A stretch of DNA of 64,000 nucleotides. Source: Aliiroseovarius sp. S1339 (lineage in GTDB: Bacteria > Pseudomonadota > Alphaproteobacteria > Rhodobacterales > Rhodobacteraceae). The notes under the pieces are model-generated. The model had not been told where the DNA came from, searched no databases, and worked only from the letters and a program-made list of their open reading frames with translations. Shown here in pieces: positions 1 to 8,721 of this stretch (position 1 is the stretch's first letter; each line of letters opens with the position of its first letter). The stretch is taken from contig NZ_JALPQG010000005.1 of NCBI RefSeq assembly GCF_023195695.1, positions 124,001 through 188,000 on the forward strand, read 5' to 3'. The translations under genes and the position numbers were made by a program.

Positions 1-834
1 ATTTCCGGAGCGCGCCACCGGTTGACGCGGGTTCAGGCGAATAACGACATTTGCGCCGACAGTATCGCCTGCCAGATAGAAGGCGTTGACGTGAATGGCA
101 GGTGACACCTGATAGTCGACGGCGAAGTTAAACGGCGACTTATGTTCCATCACACCGGCCGCAACTTCTTGCACGTATGCGTCCGAGCTGTATTCCGCCT
201 TCAGCGTCAGCTTGTCGTTGACCTTGTAAGACACACCGGCAAATGGCGCGAAATCGCCCTTGAACCACTGGCTCGCATTCAGGGTGCCGCCCTGACCAAA
301 GTTCCATTCGGGACGCCCGCCGCCGATGGTGCCAATCGGTTCATAGCTGCCCATCCGGCCCCAGCCCAGACCGCCGGTCACACGCAGCCGGTCGCCGATT
401 GACTTGGTCGCAACGATATACTCGCTGGAATAAATGCCGGTGCCGATGAAATCGCGAATACCTACGGACACGGCCGGGAAATACTTGCTTTCGTTCAGCA
501 CGCGATAACGGACATCAAAGCTTCGGTCAAAATAGTCGCCAACGACCGGGTGAAAATCGGCGATCTTCGAATAGCGGAAGCTGCCTGACAGGCGGGGCGT
601 GATTTGAAAGCTCAGCGTGCCGTTCGCGTTGGGCCCGAACTGCGAATAGGTGAACGCCAATTCGCTGTCGGCCGCAGCCTCGGCCGTCGGCATCGCGATC
701 AGACCAGGCGTCCCGTAGATGGTGTAACTTGTTGTTAGCGTGCCAACTTCTGCCACAGCCGGCGTAGCTATCGCCGCCGTCAGACCAAAGACTGCCAGTT
801 TACAAAAATCCACCCGAGAAATGCTCACTGCCAT
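1..834 (-). CDS. YjbH-domain outer-membrane protein, C-terminus beyond window
   Basis: Reading from an ATG at 834 towards the left edge gives 278 open codons with no stop, so the gene is partial. The first about 25 residues are a signal peptide (basic start, hydrophobic core, cleavage near A-V-A-E). The mature part begins with the short motif YGTPGLIAMPTAE, typical of YjbH/DUF940 proteins, followed by alternating aromatic/polar strands expected of an outer-membrane beta-barrel. Family members are tied to exopolysaccharide export and surface polymer biosynthesis in other bacteria; that role is inferred here. The RBS-like GGAG lies immediately upstream of the ATG. The gene is divergent from the acyl-CoA dehydrogenase at 1043. 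Family call rests on the motif seen by eye. Confidence 0.72.
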   Translation of the reverse strand, partial: MAVSISRVDFCKLAVFGLTAAIATPAVAEVGTLTTSYTIYGTPGLIAMPTAEAAADSELAFTYSQFGPNANGTLSFQITPRLSGSFRYSKIADFHPVVGDYFDRSFDVRYRVLNESKYFPAVSVGIRDFIGTGIYSSEYIVATKSIGDRLRVTGGLGWGRMGSYEPIGTIGGGRPEWNFGQGGTLNASQWFKGDFAPFAGVSYKVNDKLTLKAEYSSDAYVQEVAAGVMEHKSPFNFAVDYQVSPAIHVNAFYLAGDTVGANVVIRLNPRQPVARSGN

Positions 835-1005
835 CTCCGTTCAACATCTTTTTTTGTTCAAATACGCGATCCTTACGGACAAATCACGTAAAACCGACAA
901 GGATCAGCGGTTTGCAGTGGATTGTCGCGCAAATGCACGAATAGCCTCGCAGTTCCTCTAACCTTTGTAACGCCACGTTACCAGCCTTAACGAAATCCGG
1001 TCGGC

Positions 1006-1011
1006 TATACT
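1006..1011 (+). promoter_or_regulatory. possible -10 box before the acyl-CoA dehydrogenase gene
   Basis: TATACT matches a sigma70 -10 hexamer and lies 31 bases before the chosen ATG. No convincing -35 box stands 16-18 bases upstream, so this is a weak call. Confidence 0.25.
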
Positions 1012-1042
1012 TAACAAAAGCCCTTTTATGTCGGAGCCGATC

Positions 1043-2200
1043 ATGAGCCTTTTCACACCATCCGCCGCGTGGGTCAGCGACGAACACCGTATGTTCGCCG
1101 ACATGACCAACCGGTTCTTTGCCGAGAAGCTGACACCGAACATCGAACGTTGGGTCGATGAGGGGATCGTTGACCGCGACTTCTGGCGCACAGCCGGTCA
1201 AGCCGGGATCATGGGCGGCGCCATTCCCGAAGACTTCGGTGGCGCAGGTGGCGATATGGGCTTTGAAAGCGTTGTTATCTATGAACAAACCCGAACGGGC
1301 GATTGTGGCTGGGGCTATGGCATCCAGTCAATCGTGGTTCACTATATCACTGCCTATGGCACTGACGAACAGAAGGCACGCTGGCTGCCCGGTCTGGCGT
1401 CGGGCGAAATCGTCGGCGCGATTGCCATGACCGAGCCAGGAACCGGGTCCGACCTTCAGGCTGTGCGCACCCGTGCCGAGAAGGACGGCAATCAATACAA
1501 AATCAATGGGTCAAAGATCTTCATCACCAATGGGCAGGCTGCCGATCTAATCATCACGGTCTGCAAAACCGACCCGGACGCCGGATCGAAAGGTATTTCA
1601 TTGATCGTCGTCGAGCCGGATCAGTGCGACGGCTTCAAGCGCGGCCAGAACCTGAAAAAGCTGGGCATGAAGGCCAATGACACATCCGAGCTGTTCTATG
1701 AAGATGTGAAAGTCCCCCAGACCAACCTGCTTGGGTCCGAGGAAGGCCAAGGCTTCTATCAACTAATGAAACAACTGCCGTGGGAGCGGCTGTTGATCGC
1801 GATCCAAGCCCTTGGTGCGATTGATTTCGCGCTGGAACAAACCATCGCGTACACGCAGGATCGCAAAGCGTTCGGACAACGTGTGATGGATTTTCAGAAC
1901 ACGCGCTTCAAGCTGGCCGAATGCAAGACCAAAGCCGAGGTGCTGCGCAGCTTCGTCAATGACGGGATTGCACGGCTTATTGACGGCACGCTTGATGCGC
2001 CCACGGCCTCGATGGCGAAATACTGGGGCAGCGAAGTGCAGAACGAGGTCATGCACGAATGCCTGCAACTGTTCGGTGGCTATGGCTACATGATGGAATA
2101 CCCGATCGCGCGCCTTTACGCGGATGCGCGCGTTCAAATGATCTATGGCGGGACCAACGAGATCATGAAAGAGCTGATCGCCCGGTCGATTGATGTCTGA
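1043..2200 (+). CDS. acyl-CoA dehydrogenase, LCAD type
   Basis: A 385-residue flavoprotein of the acyl-CoA dehydrogenase family, which catalyses FAD-dependent alpha,beta-desaturation of acyl-CoA in the cytoplasm and passes electrons to ETF. Visible family signatures are the substrate/FAD segment A-M-T-E-P-G-T-G-S-D and the C-terminal I-Y-G-G-T-N-E-I-M-K-E. The Glu normally found in the YEGT motif of medium/short-chain enzymes is Gly here. Glu248, in L-P-W-E-R-L-L-I-A, matches the alternative catalytic Glu of long-chain and isovaleryl-type enzymes. I start at ATG 1043 because GGAG lies six bases upstream; an in-frame ATG at 1028 lacks this. It overlaps the next gene by 8 bases, so the two are probably cotranscribed. 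Chain-length specificity cannot be read from sequence. Confidence 0.9.
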   Translation: MSLFTPSAAWVSDEHRMFADMTNRFFAEKLTPNIERWVDEGIVDRDFWRTAGQAGIMGGAIPEDFGGAGGDMGFESVVIYEQTRTGDCGWGYGIQSIVVHYITAYGTDEQKARWLPGLASGEIVGAIAMTEPGTGSDLQAVRTRAEKDGNQYKINGSKIFITNGQAADLIITVCKTDPDAGSKGISLIVVEPDQCDGFKRGQNLKKLGMKANDTSELFYEDVKVPQTNLLGSEEGQGFYQLMKQLPWERLLIAIQALGAIDFALEQTIAYTQDRKAFGQRVMDFQNTRFKLAECKTKAEVLRSFVNDGIARLIDGTLDAPTASMAKYWGSEVQNEVMHECLQLFGGYGYMMEYPIARLYADARVQMIYGGTNEIMKELIARSIDV

Positions 2201-3293
2201 AAAAAAACGCGGACACGGCCCACTGCATGGCCTGAAGGTGGTCGAGGTTCAGGGCCTTGGCCCCACACCATTCGCCGCGATGTGGCTGGCGGATATGGGG
2301 GCAGACGTCGTCCGCATCCAGCGCCCCAACCTCAAACCACTTATCCCGCAGAAGATGGACGTGCTGAACCGAGGGCGCGGGTTTGTCGAGTTGGACCTAA
2401 AGGACAAAACCGACCGCGACACCGCCGGTGACCTGATCAACCATGCCGACATGCTGATCGAAGGCATGCGCCCCGGCGTGATGGAACGTCTTGGCCTAGG
2501 CCCCGAGGCGTTCACGCAAACCAACCCAAAGCTGATCTATGGGCGGATGACCGGTTGGGGACAATCCGGGCCACTGGCGCAGGCAGCAGGGCATGACATC
2601 AACTATATCTCGATCACCGGCGCGCTTCACGCAATTGGGGGCGACGCGCCGGTGCCACCATTGAACCTTCTGGGCGATTTCGGCGGCGGCGGGATGTATC
2701 TGGTGGCCGGGATGCTCGCCGCCCTTCATGCTGCGCGCGAAGCGGGCCAGGGGTCAGTTGTCGACGCCGCAATCACCGACGGCACCGCGCATCTGATGGC
2801 AATGATCTATTCGATGCATGGTGCGCATCTTTGGGCGGATCAACGCGAAGCAAACCTGCTGGATGGCGGCGCGCCCTTCTATCGCGTCTATGAATGCGCC
2901 TGCGGCGGCCACATGTCCGTCGGCGCACTGGAGGCCAAGTTTTACACCGAGCTTCTGTCGCGATTGGGGTTGAACAGTGACGATCTGCCCGAACAAATGG
3001 ATGTTGAAGGCTGGCCCACACTGCGAGGCGCCATCGCCGAACGCTTCAAGCAAAAGTCACGCGATGAATGGGCAGCATTGCTCGAAGGCACAGACGCCTG
3101 CTGTGCACCTGTCCTGTCGCTTGCAGAAGCGCCCAACCACCCCCACAACAAAGCCCGCAATGCTTTCACCACGATCAGTGGCGTCGTCCAACCAGAGGCC
3201 GCGCCAAAGCTGTCAACGTCAGACGGACGGGCAGTCGCTGGGGAAGAACGGCAGCCAGAATCCGTGGAAGACGTGCTCGCCCGTTGGTCCTAA
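2193..3293 (+). CDS. alpha-methylacyl-CoA racemase / CaiB-BaiF family enzyme
   Basis: A 366-residue member of the class III CoA-transferase fold. The start L-H-G-L-K-V-V-E-V-Q-G-L-G-P-T-P-F-A is characteristic of the AMACR branch. His134 in G-H-D-I-N-Y and Asp162 in L-L-G-D-F-G-G-G match the racemase His/Asp pair, favouring epimerisation of 2-methylacyl-CoA over CoA transfer. Next to an LCAD-type dehydrogenase this suggests oxidation of methyl-branched acyl-CoAs: the racemase supplies the S isomer that the dehydrogenase needs. The ATG at 2193 lies inside the end of the upstream gene (8-base overlap), implying translational coupling; a TTG three bases earlier is less likely. No terminator is obvious before the tRNA gene. 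Confidence 0.85.
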   Translation: MSEKKRGHGPLHGLKVVEVQGLGPTPFAAMWLADMGADVVRIQRPNLKPLIPQKMDVLNRGRGFVELDLKDKTDRDTAGDLINHADMLIEGMRPGVMERLGLGPEAFTQTNPKLIYGRMTGWGQSGPLAQAAGHDINYISITGALHAIGGDAPVPPLNLLGDFGGGGMYLVAGMLAALHAAREAGQGSVVDAAITDGTAHLMAMIYSMHGAHLWADQREANLLDGGAPFYRVYECACGGHMSVGALEAKFYTELLSRLGLNSDDLPEQMDVEGWPTLRGAIAERFKQKSRDEWAALLEGTDACCAPVLSLAEAPNHPHNKARNAFTTISGVVQPEAAPKLSTSDGRAVAGEERQPESVEDVLARWS

Positions 3294-3453
3294 TCCGCAT
3301 TTGGGCGCGCGCGAAAGGCAGGCATTCCGGCGGGCAACATGACCGAGCACCCATGTCTTCGCCATGGCCCCTGCACTCTCCGTAAAAGACATCCCGATTT
3401 CCCAATTTGCCCTTGCAAACCCCGCGCGGGACCGCTAAATCCCCGCCTACCGC

Positions 3454-3530
3454 GCTCTGGTAGCTCAGCTGGATAGAGTACTTGACTACGAATCAAGGGG
3501 TCGGGGGTTCGAATCCTCCCCAGAGCGCCA
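3454..3530 (+). tRNA. tRNA-Arg(ACG)
   Basis: A 77-base cloverleaf is visible. The acceptor GCTCTGG (3454-3460) pairs with CCAGAGC (3520-3526), followed by discriminator G and an encoded CCA. The D stem is GCTC/GAGT. The anticodon stem CTTGA/TCAAG encloses loop CTACGAA with anticodon ACG at 3488-3490. The T arm carries GGTTCGAATCC. It reads arginine CGU codons, and CGC after A-to-I editing. Its 3' side borders decayed non-coding DNA and the putative iodate-reductase locus, a common position for island insertion. Confidence 0.96.
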
Positions 3531-3547
3531 TTTTCTATTTTGTAGGA

Positions 3548-3588
3548 CGTCAGACGAAATTGACCTTTGCGTCATAAACTGACCCAAT
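3548..3588 (-). repeat. transposon-end-like repeat, left flank of idr locus
   Basis: Read on the minus strand this stretch has ATTGGGTCA, then ATGACG, then AGGTCA, then TGACG. The same order and similar spacing occur at both ends of the 13235-13392 element on the other side of the idr locus. Such multi-box ends with TTGGGTCA/ATGAC units resemble IS21-type termini; that family assignment is an inference. No transposase gene is attached. Confidence 0.45.
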
Positions 3589-4318
3589 TCACCACGAACC
3601 GGATGTTTGTGGTCAAACCGCGGATATCCGGTTCGAACCCTTTATTTGAGTTCGCACGAAGTCCCCGTGGCGGTGATGCTCAGTAGAGTACGATCGGCTG
3701 TCAACATCTGAATGATGTGATGTGGTCTTGTCTTCTGACCGAGAAAACCCGCGGAGAATGAATCGCGTGACTTGATGCTGGGCGGCGCATTCGCACCGCC
3801 CGGTTTGTCACCAATGAATCTGTGTGGCCATGAAGGATAGCTCACGTCAAGTGGCGGCGAGTAGCCCACTCAACCTGCGGTCGGTTCACATAACACCCCT
3901 TAGACGTCGTTCACGCTTTGTTATACCGCCGCCGATCACCCACCGGTTGCGAAACCTGCCATTCGAGACGCCATTCTACGACGACCGCAATGCGGGACAA
4001 ACCAGACTTGTGCCGGTGCAGCTATTGCTGACGCAGAGAACACTCGCAATTGCAGCATCGCATATTTGGAAGCACAGTACGTTTCACCAAACCGGTCGTT
4101 CACACGCGCCGATCTCGGCAGATCTCAAACTGGCTTTCGCTACGGTCTGCCCAAACAGTCGAGACGCGGACAAAGCACCCTTTCGCTGCGACGGCATTGG
4201 CCAATAGCAAGAGCCAACATTCGTAGCAGAGCTTTAGAAACCGCGGCTTGGGTCTTCGTCCGTGAGTGTGACACTCAATTCCGTTCGCTGAACGTAAGAT
4301 AAGCCCAAGTGTCGCCAA

Positions 4319-4353
4319 TAAAAGACCACCGCCGCCGTAAACCCCGGCGGCGG
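4319..4353 (-). terminator. rho-independent terminator of the idr operon
   Basis: A 9-bp perfect stem (4329-4337 with 4345-4353, CCGCCGCCG/CGGCGGCGG) encloses a 7-base loop. On the minus strand it is followed by TGGTCTTTTATT. It begins 10 bases beyond the idrA stop, as expected for the end of the P-P-B-A transcript. Confidence 0.8.
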
Positions 4354-4362
4354 CGCGATCAT

Positions 4363-7026
4363 TCAGCTGATAGGACGTGGCTTGAGCGACATTTCAAGGA
4401 AGTTGTCCTTGTAGGCACTCTCGCCGATCTTACGCAGCACACCGCGGCCCAGCTTGTAACGATAGTTGCCAGAAACAGGGTCTGGCACTGCGTGGCAAAC
4501 AGAGTTTGCCATAGACCCCGGGTAGTTGAACGCAGCCTTGGCAACGCCCGGGCGCATCTCGTCCGAGACGATGGCGACGGCGACGAACTGGCCTGTTGTG
4601 GTCTTGATGTGGCCGTTTTCCATGAGCTTGGAAAAGCTCAGGTCGTCCGACTTAACCCCGACCGGTTCGCCCGATTGGACATAGACCGTGTCGTTGAAAC
4701 CTTCGACCAAATCGCCCGACTCGATGCCCGCTGGGGCTGCGTCGTCAGGGTGGATTACGATGTGCGGCCATGGCCAGCGCTTCGCCAGATATGGTTTGCG
4801 CAGGTCGTCGAAGCCAGATTGCCAGGTCTCGTTCACACGACCATTGGTAATCCATATCTCGCCCTTTTCGGCGCGGGGCTTGATCGCCTCGTAGAAATCG
4901 GACCAGCTGTCATTTTCCCACGGGGTTTTCAGCATGTTGGCTTTCCCGGTGTGCGTGCCGAACGCATACAGCCACTTCTGGTCGTATGTATCGCCTTCAA
5001 CCTCACCCCAATCATTGGACGCATCATGCAGGCGTTTCGTGCCGACCATTTCACCGTCAATAAGTCTGATCGGCGTCTGGATACCAGTGGTGCCCAACTC
5101 GCGCAGTTTTTCATGCGCCTTCTTGCCTTCTTTCTTCGCTTCTTGCGCCAGCACATGATAGCTGAGCACGCCGCCGCGCGAATGGCGCGAGGCTTCTTCG
5201 AAGATGTCGTTTGACTCTTTCCAGTCAAACCCGGCAAAGCCCATTTTTTGCGCAAACAGGCCGATCGCCCACCAATCGGGTTTCGCCTCGCCCGGTGCGT
5301 CATTGAACTTGGCATACAGGCGCAGGCGACGCTCGGCGTTACAGCGCGCGAAGTCCACTTCGCCCCAGCCGGCAGCCGGCAGAACGATATCGGCATATTG
5401 CGTGTTAAGCGGATCAACAGGGTAGATATCGCTATCCACCAGCATCATGCCGCCACTGTCAGCGCGCGCTTTGAAGACTTCAATCAGGTGATCGCGGTCA
5501 ACCGAGCGGGGCTGATGTTCATTGCGCACCGTGAGGTCTGCAACACGGCTGGCCAGTTCTTGGCTTGCCAGCATGGCCGCGAACCATGTGCACCCGATGG
5601 TCCAGAAAAACTTCACTTTGCCGTCCATCACCCAGCGGTCCACATTCAGCGCCTTCTTGCGCCGCCCGGGGTGTTTTTCGGGCGAAAGGAAGCCTTTGCC
5701 TCCGCCGGGGTTCATCCCGCCGCGCTGGTGTCCGCCGCCACGGCTGATCACTTGGCCGGGGCGGTTGCCCGCGCCGCATATCAGGCCAACAGAGGCCAGC
5801 GATGCCGTGTTCATGTAGTTGTTAGACCAGTAGTTGCCCTTCTCCAGCATGAACGAGGTTTTAGGCCGTGTGCCGTCTTCGCGTGGTTTGGCGATCATCT
5901 CGGCTGCTTGCTGGATCAACTCGGCGTCAATGCCTGTGATCCGCGAAGCCTCGGCCAGTTCTGCGGCGGGCTCGTTCGCTATGAATTTCTGGAAATCTTC
6001 CCAGTCGGACTGCCAACGCCCCCATGTGGTGCGCCACTGCCAGCGGGTGTTGCGCGTGCCACGGCCAAAGCCGCTTTCGATTTCCCACTTCGTGTTCACC
6101 CAATTGTCGATGAACTCCTGATCCTGCCAGCCATTGTCGATGATGATCTTGGCAAGCGCCAGATGCAGCACCGTGTCTGTACCGGGAATGATGGGAAGCC
6201 AAAGACCACCGTTCTTGAGGCCGTATTCAACGCCCATCGTCTTGTGCGGGGTGACGAAGATCATCGTCTTGTCCGGGTTTTCGCCTTGCATCATCCATTC
6301 GGTGAACAGCACCGTTTTGGTTTCATACGGGTCGACGCCAGACAGGAACGCCACATCGCATTTCCCCCAATCATCATAGGAGGCCGCGAACGAGTTTATA
6401 CCAGCATCGTCAAGCCCTGCGGCGTCTTCTGCATTTTGTGGTTTGTCGTGCGGCGCATAGACAGGTGTGCCAATGGCGCGGTCTACCAGTTTGCGAATGG
6501 CGAAGGTGTTCTCAAAATACTCATAGCTGTAGGTTTTCATCCCCCACGCATGTTCACCATGTTTTTCAAGCACGTGTTTGGACACTTCCGCCATCACATC
6601 GGTGGCGAGATCCCAGCTGACCGGCGTCAGAACACCGCCAATGCGGATCATCGGGTATTTAAGACGGTCGCGTGTTGGCGTTTCTGGATTATAGATCTTT
6701 TGTGCCAGCGTTCCGCCGCGCACCGAATGGTTGCCGTCGCGATTGACCACTTCTGCATCCGGATCCGCGATCACCACAAAATGGTGTTGGCGACCTTCGT
6801 GCATACCGATGTTGTGCTGCGATTCCGCGATCCAAGGCACACCGCCGCTTGGAAAATCGACGCCAAAGACGTTTTGGTCGGCGTTTGTCCCACCTTCTGA
6901 GCCAACTGGCCAGCGGTAGACTTTATAGGAGCACGCAACGATGCAATAGCTGCACGCAGTCGTGATCACCTCAGCATTGGGAGGAGGCAGCGGAACGGAA
7001 TTTCTGTTTTGTACATTGCTAGTCAT
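4363..7026 (-). CDS. idrA: AioA-like molybdoenzyme, putative iodate reductase catalytic subunit
   Basis: An 887-residue DMSO-reductase-family protein of the arsenite oxidase (AioA) type, expected to bind Mo-bis-MGD and a 3Fe-4S cluster. Cluster ligands are visible as C25-x2-C28-x3-C32. Ser101, in N-H-S-V-R-G-G, stands where other family members have a fourth Cys, the AioA hallmark. R429-G-G-G-H433 and H193 resemble residues that form the arsenite pocket of AioA. There is no signal peptide, so export probably relies on the Tat signal of the Rieske partner. Two di-haem peroxidase genes in the same operon are the signature of dissimilatory iodate reductase (IdrABP1P2), not arsenite oxidase. Automatic tools would likely call it arsenite oxidase large subunit. 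GGAG precedes the ATG, 15 bases after the idrB stop. Confidence 0.85.
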   Translation of the reverse strand: MTSNVQNRNSVPLPPPNAEVITTACSYCIVACSYKVYRWPVGSEGGTNADQNVFGVDFPSGGVPWIAESQHNIGMHEGRQHHFVVIADPDAEVVNRDGNHSVRGGTLAQKIYNPETPTRDRLKYPMIRIGGVLTPVSWDLATDVMAEVSKHVLEKHGEHAWGMKTYSYEYFENTFAIRKLVDRAIGTPVYAPHDKPQNAEDAAGLDDAGINSFAASYDDWGKCDVAFLSGVDPYETKTVLFTEWMMQGENPDKTMIFVTPHKTMGVEYGLKNGGLWLPIIPGTDTVLHLALAKIIIDNGWQDQEFIDNWVNTKWEIESGFGRGTRNTRWQWRTTWGRWQSDWEDFQKFIANEPAAELAEASRITGIDAELIQQAAEMIAKPREDGTRPKTSFMLEKGNYWSNNYMNTASLASVGLICGAGNRPGQVISRGGGHQRGGMNPGGGKGFLSPEKHPGRRKKALNVDRWVMDGKVKFFWTIGCTWFAAMLASQELASRVADLTVRNEHQPRSVDRDHLIEVFKARADSGGMMLVDSDIYPVDPLNTQYADIVLPAAGWGEVDFARCNAERRLRLYAKFNDAPGEAKPDWWAIGLFAQKMGFAGFDWKESNDIFEEASRHSRGGVLSYHVLAQEAKKEGKKAHEKLRELGTTGIQTPIRLIDGEMVGTKRLHDASNDWGEVEGDTYDQKWLYAFGTHTGKANMLKTPWENDSWSDFYEAIKPRAEKGEIWITNGRVNETWQSGFDDLRKPYLAKRWPWPHIVIHPDDAAPAGIESGDLVEGFNDTVYVQSGEPVGVKSDDLSFSKLMENGHIKTTTGQFVAVAIVSDEMRPGVAKAAFNYPGSMANSVCHAVPDPVSGNYRYKLGRGVLRKIGESAYKDNFLEMSLKPRPIS

Positions 7027-7041
7027 TTTTGTCTCCTTGCC

Positions 7042-7593
7042 TCAAGCGCCCGAGGGGTTTTGGCTGTAGCCGTAAAACAGACCCATCACGCCTGTTGCGA
7101 CGATATCGTCACCGTCAATTTCCAAGATGATTTGCGGCAGGCTGGCCGAAGAGTGACCCGAAACGATCATCCCGTGACGCGAAAGATCGAACGTCGACAA
7201 GTGCAAGGGGCACGGCCCCAGCACAGAGTGCTGCGACTTGAACTCAGCCTCGCCCATGTAGCCGCCCATATGTGGACAGATGGTGTTGAAGGCGACAATG
7301 TTGCGCGCCTCACCCACGCCCCCGCCGGCTTCTTCTTCCAGCATCATCACGAGGTTTTCGATATCATCGGTCGGGTAGTTGAAAGAAATCGCCTTGCCCT
7401 TTTCAAGCGCGGACACTTTGCCAATAACCTTGCGCGTATAAGACGATGAGACGAGCTCTTGCGCCTCAGCGCCGCGGCCCACCGTGGCCAGCACGGTTAC
7501 AGATGCGCCGCCAAGGATCAGGAAGTTTCTGCGGCTAATGGATTGGCAGGCGTGGTTTAGGCCTGCGCCTTTGGCTTCTACTGGCTTGTTCAT
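7042..7593 (-). CDS. idrB: Rieske iron-sulfur subunit of the idr complex
   Basis: A 183-residue AioB-like Rieske protein, the electron-transfer partner of IdrA in the periplasm. A twin-arginine signal (S-R-R-N-F-L, Arg21-Arg22, then a hydrophobic stretch and A-E-A cleavage) should export the folded heterodimer. The 2Fe-2S ligands are C106-P-H108 and C128-P-L-H131. Both cysteines that form the usual Rieske disulfide are missing: box 1 reads C-P-H-M-G-G and box 2 C-P-L-H-L-S. That is known for some AioB proteins and affects redox potential. The ATG overlaps the stop of the upstream peroxidase gene in ATGA, so translation is coupled. An upstream in-frame start would sit inside that gene and is less likely. 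Confidence 0.87.
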   Translation of the reverse strand: MNKPVEAKGAGLNHACQSISRRNFLILGGASVTVLATVGRGAEAQELVSSSYTRKVIGKVSALEKGKAISFNYPTDDIENLVMMLEEEAGGGVGEARNIVAFNTICPHMGGYMGEAEFKSQHSVLGPCPLHLSTFDLSRHGMIVSGHSSASLPQIILEIDGDDIVATGVMGLFYGYSQNPSGA

Positions 7594-8708
7594 TTTGCAA
7601 ACTCCGCCCATGTATTGGTTTCGGGAAGCTCTGGTTCATCAAGAAGCAGAGGCTCATCCATTGACAGCGCCTCTAGGAAAGCGACCAGGTCCGCTTCCTC
7701 TTCACTGCTAAGGCCAAGCGGTGTCAGACCTGCTGTCTGACCTTCGCCGCCACCTGCGTTATAGAAGGCGACCACATCGGCCAGCGTCTCTAAGCCACCG
7801 TTGTGCATGAAGGGTTCTGTCCAGCGCAGCTCGCGCAAGGACGGCGTGCGGAACTTGTGCTTGTCATCCGGCCGTTTGGTCTGGTGATAAAGTCCCAGAT
7901 CGTCGGCTCCGGTTTTGTAGTCCTCATGCCGCCCGCCCTTCTGGTAGAGCTCCCAACGCAGGGTGATCTGATACAGCGGGTCTTCTTCGAATTCCGCCGC
8001 CGCTGGGACGCCTATGTTATAAAACTTCTGGTCTGAAACCAGCGCACCGTTGTGGCACGAGATGCAGTTTGCCTTACCGTTGAAAAGCTCCATCCCACGT
8101 TTGGCTTCATCGCTCATTGCCGTTTCATCGCCCGCAAGGAAACGGTCGAAAGGCACCTTTGTGGCGTCGGTGACAATCGTGCGCTCATAGGCGGCAATTG
8201 CCATCCACGCCGCGGAAATGTGCGGCACCGTGCCGAACACCTCTTTGAAGGCCGCAACATACTCCGGAACGAAACGCAGACGCATTTCCATCATCGAGCC
8301 GTCACCGTTGCCAGCAACTCCGCCGCCAGCCGCGGCCTTGGCTTGCAACTCGAGGCTGCGACTTGCGCCATCCCAGAACAGCTTGTTGTAATACGCCGAA
8401 TTCACGATCGTCTGGCTGTTGCGCCAGTGCTGCGTGCCCGGATAGCCGAACGATATCGGAGTAGCAGTGCCCCAGCCCGCATCCGGCAGGTGGCAGGCCG
8501 AACAGGGCATCGCGCCGTTGCCAGACAGGCGCCCATCCCAGAACAGTTTTTCGCCCAAGGCGATCTTTTCTGGGGTCATCGGGTTATCGGCAGGAATCGG
8601 CGCCGGGCCGAGGGTTGCCAGCGGCGGGACGTCTTGCGCCATCGCGGCTGTGCTGACGAACGAGATCAGGGCGACCTGCCCCAGCAGTTGCTTTGCTTTA
8701 TTTTTCAT
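7590..8708 (-). CDS. idrP: di-haem cytochrome c peroxidase / MauG-like protein of idr operon
   Basis: A 372-residue secreted protein with a Sec signal peptide (cleavage near A-M-A-Q, residue 24). Two haem-c motifs, C69-S-A-C-H73 and C215-I-S-C-H219, are spaced as in bacterial di-haem cytochrome c peroxidases. In iodate reducers such proteins are proposed to remove peroxide or hypoiodous acid formed beside IdrAB; I infer the same role. Start at ATG 8708 is set by the signal peptide and by GGAGG eight bases upstream; longer frames overlap the previous gene. It lies 13 bases after that gene and shares ATGA with idrB. I cannot say whether it corresponds to P1 or P2. Confidence 0.87.
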   Translation of the reverse strand: MKNKAKQLLGQVALISFVSTAAMAQDVPPLATLGPAPIPADNPMTPEKIALGEKLFWDGRLSGNGAMPCSACHLPDAGWGTATPISFGYPGTQHWRNSQTIVNSAYYNKLFWDGASRSLELQAKAAAGGGVAGNGDGSMMEMRLRFVPEYVAAFKEVFGTVPHISAAWMAIAAYERTIVTDATKVPFDRFLAGDETAMSDEAKRGMELFNGKANCISCHNGALVSDQKFYNIGVPAAAEFEEDPLYQITLRWELYQKGGRHEDYKTGADDLGLYHQTKRPDDKHKFRTPSLRELRWTEPFMHNGGLETLADVVAFYNAGGGEGQTAGLTPLGLSSEEEADLVAFLEALSMDEPLLLDEPELPETNTWAEFAK

Positions 8709-8721
8709 ATCGGGCACCTCC

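Larger units (their letters stand above)
3531..4362. other. gene-free stretch between tRNA-Arg and idrA
   Basis: About 830 bases without a convincing gene. Short open frames exist on both strands but none has a ribosome-binding site, family motif or plausible codon pattern. The stretch holds the transposon-end-like repeat at 3548-3588 and, at its right end, the terminator for the minus-strand idr operon. It looks like accumulated, decayed insertion DNA. Confidence 0.6.

Noticed and set aside
3622-3645. Second tRNA or an attachment-site copy of tRNA-Arg
   Set aside because: GGTTCGAACCC looks like a T arm, but no acceptor or anticodon stems fit around it and it does not repeat the tRNA-Arg 3' end exactly.
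4309-5214. 301-codon plus-strand frame
   Set aside because: Antisense to the end of idrA and crossing its terminator; no motif or start signal.
5248-6900. 550-codon open frame on the plus strand
   Set aside because: It lies wholly antisense to idrA, which carries clear cofactor motifs and a ribosome-binding site; the long frame is a by-product of GC-rich codon usage.
4363-7611. Arsenite oxidase (aioBA) as the identity of the molybdoenzyme and Rieske pair
   Set aside because: The subunits are of this family, but the two di-haem peroxidase genes in the same operon are the idr signature and are not part of aio operons; no arsenic-resistance or aioXSR genes are nearby.
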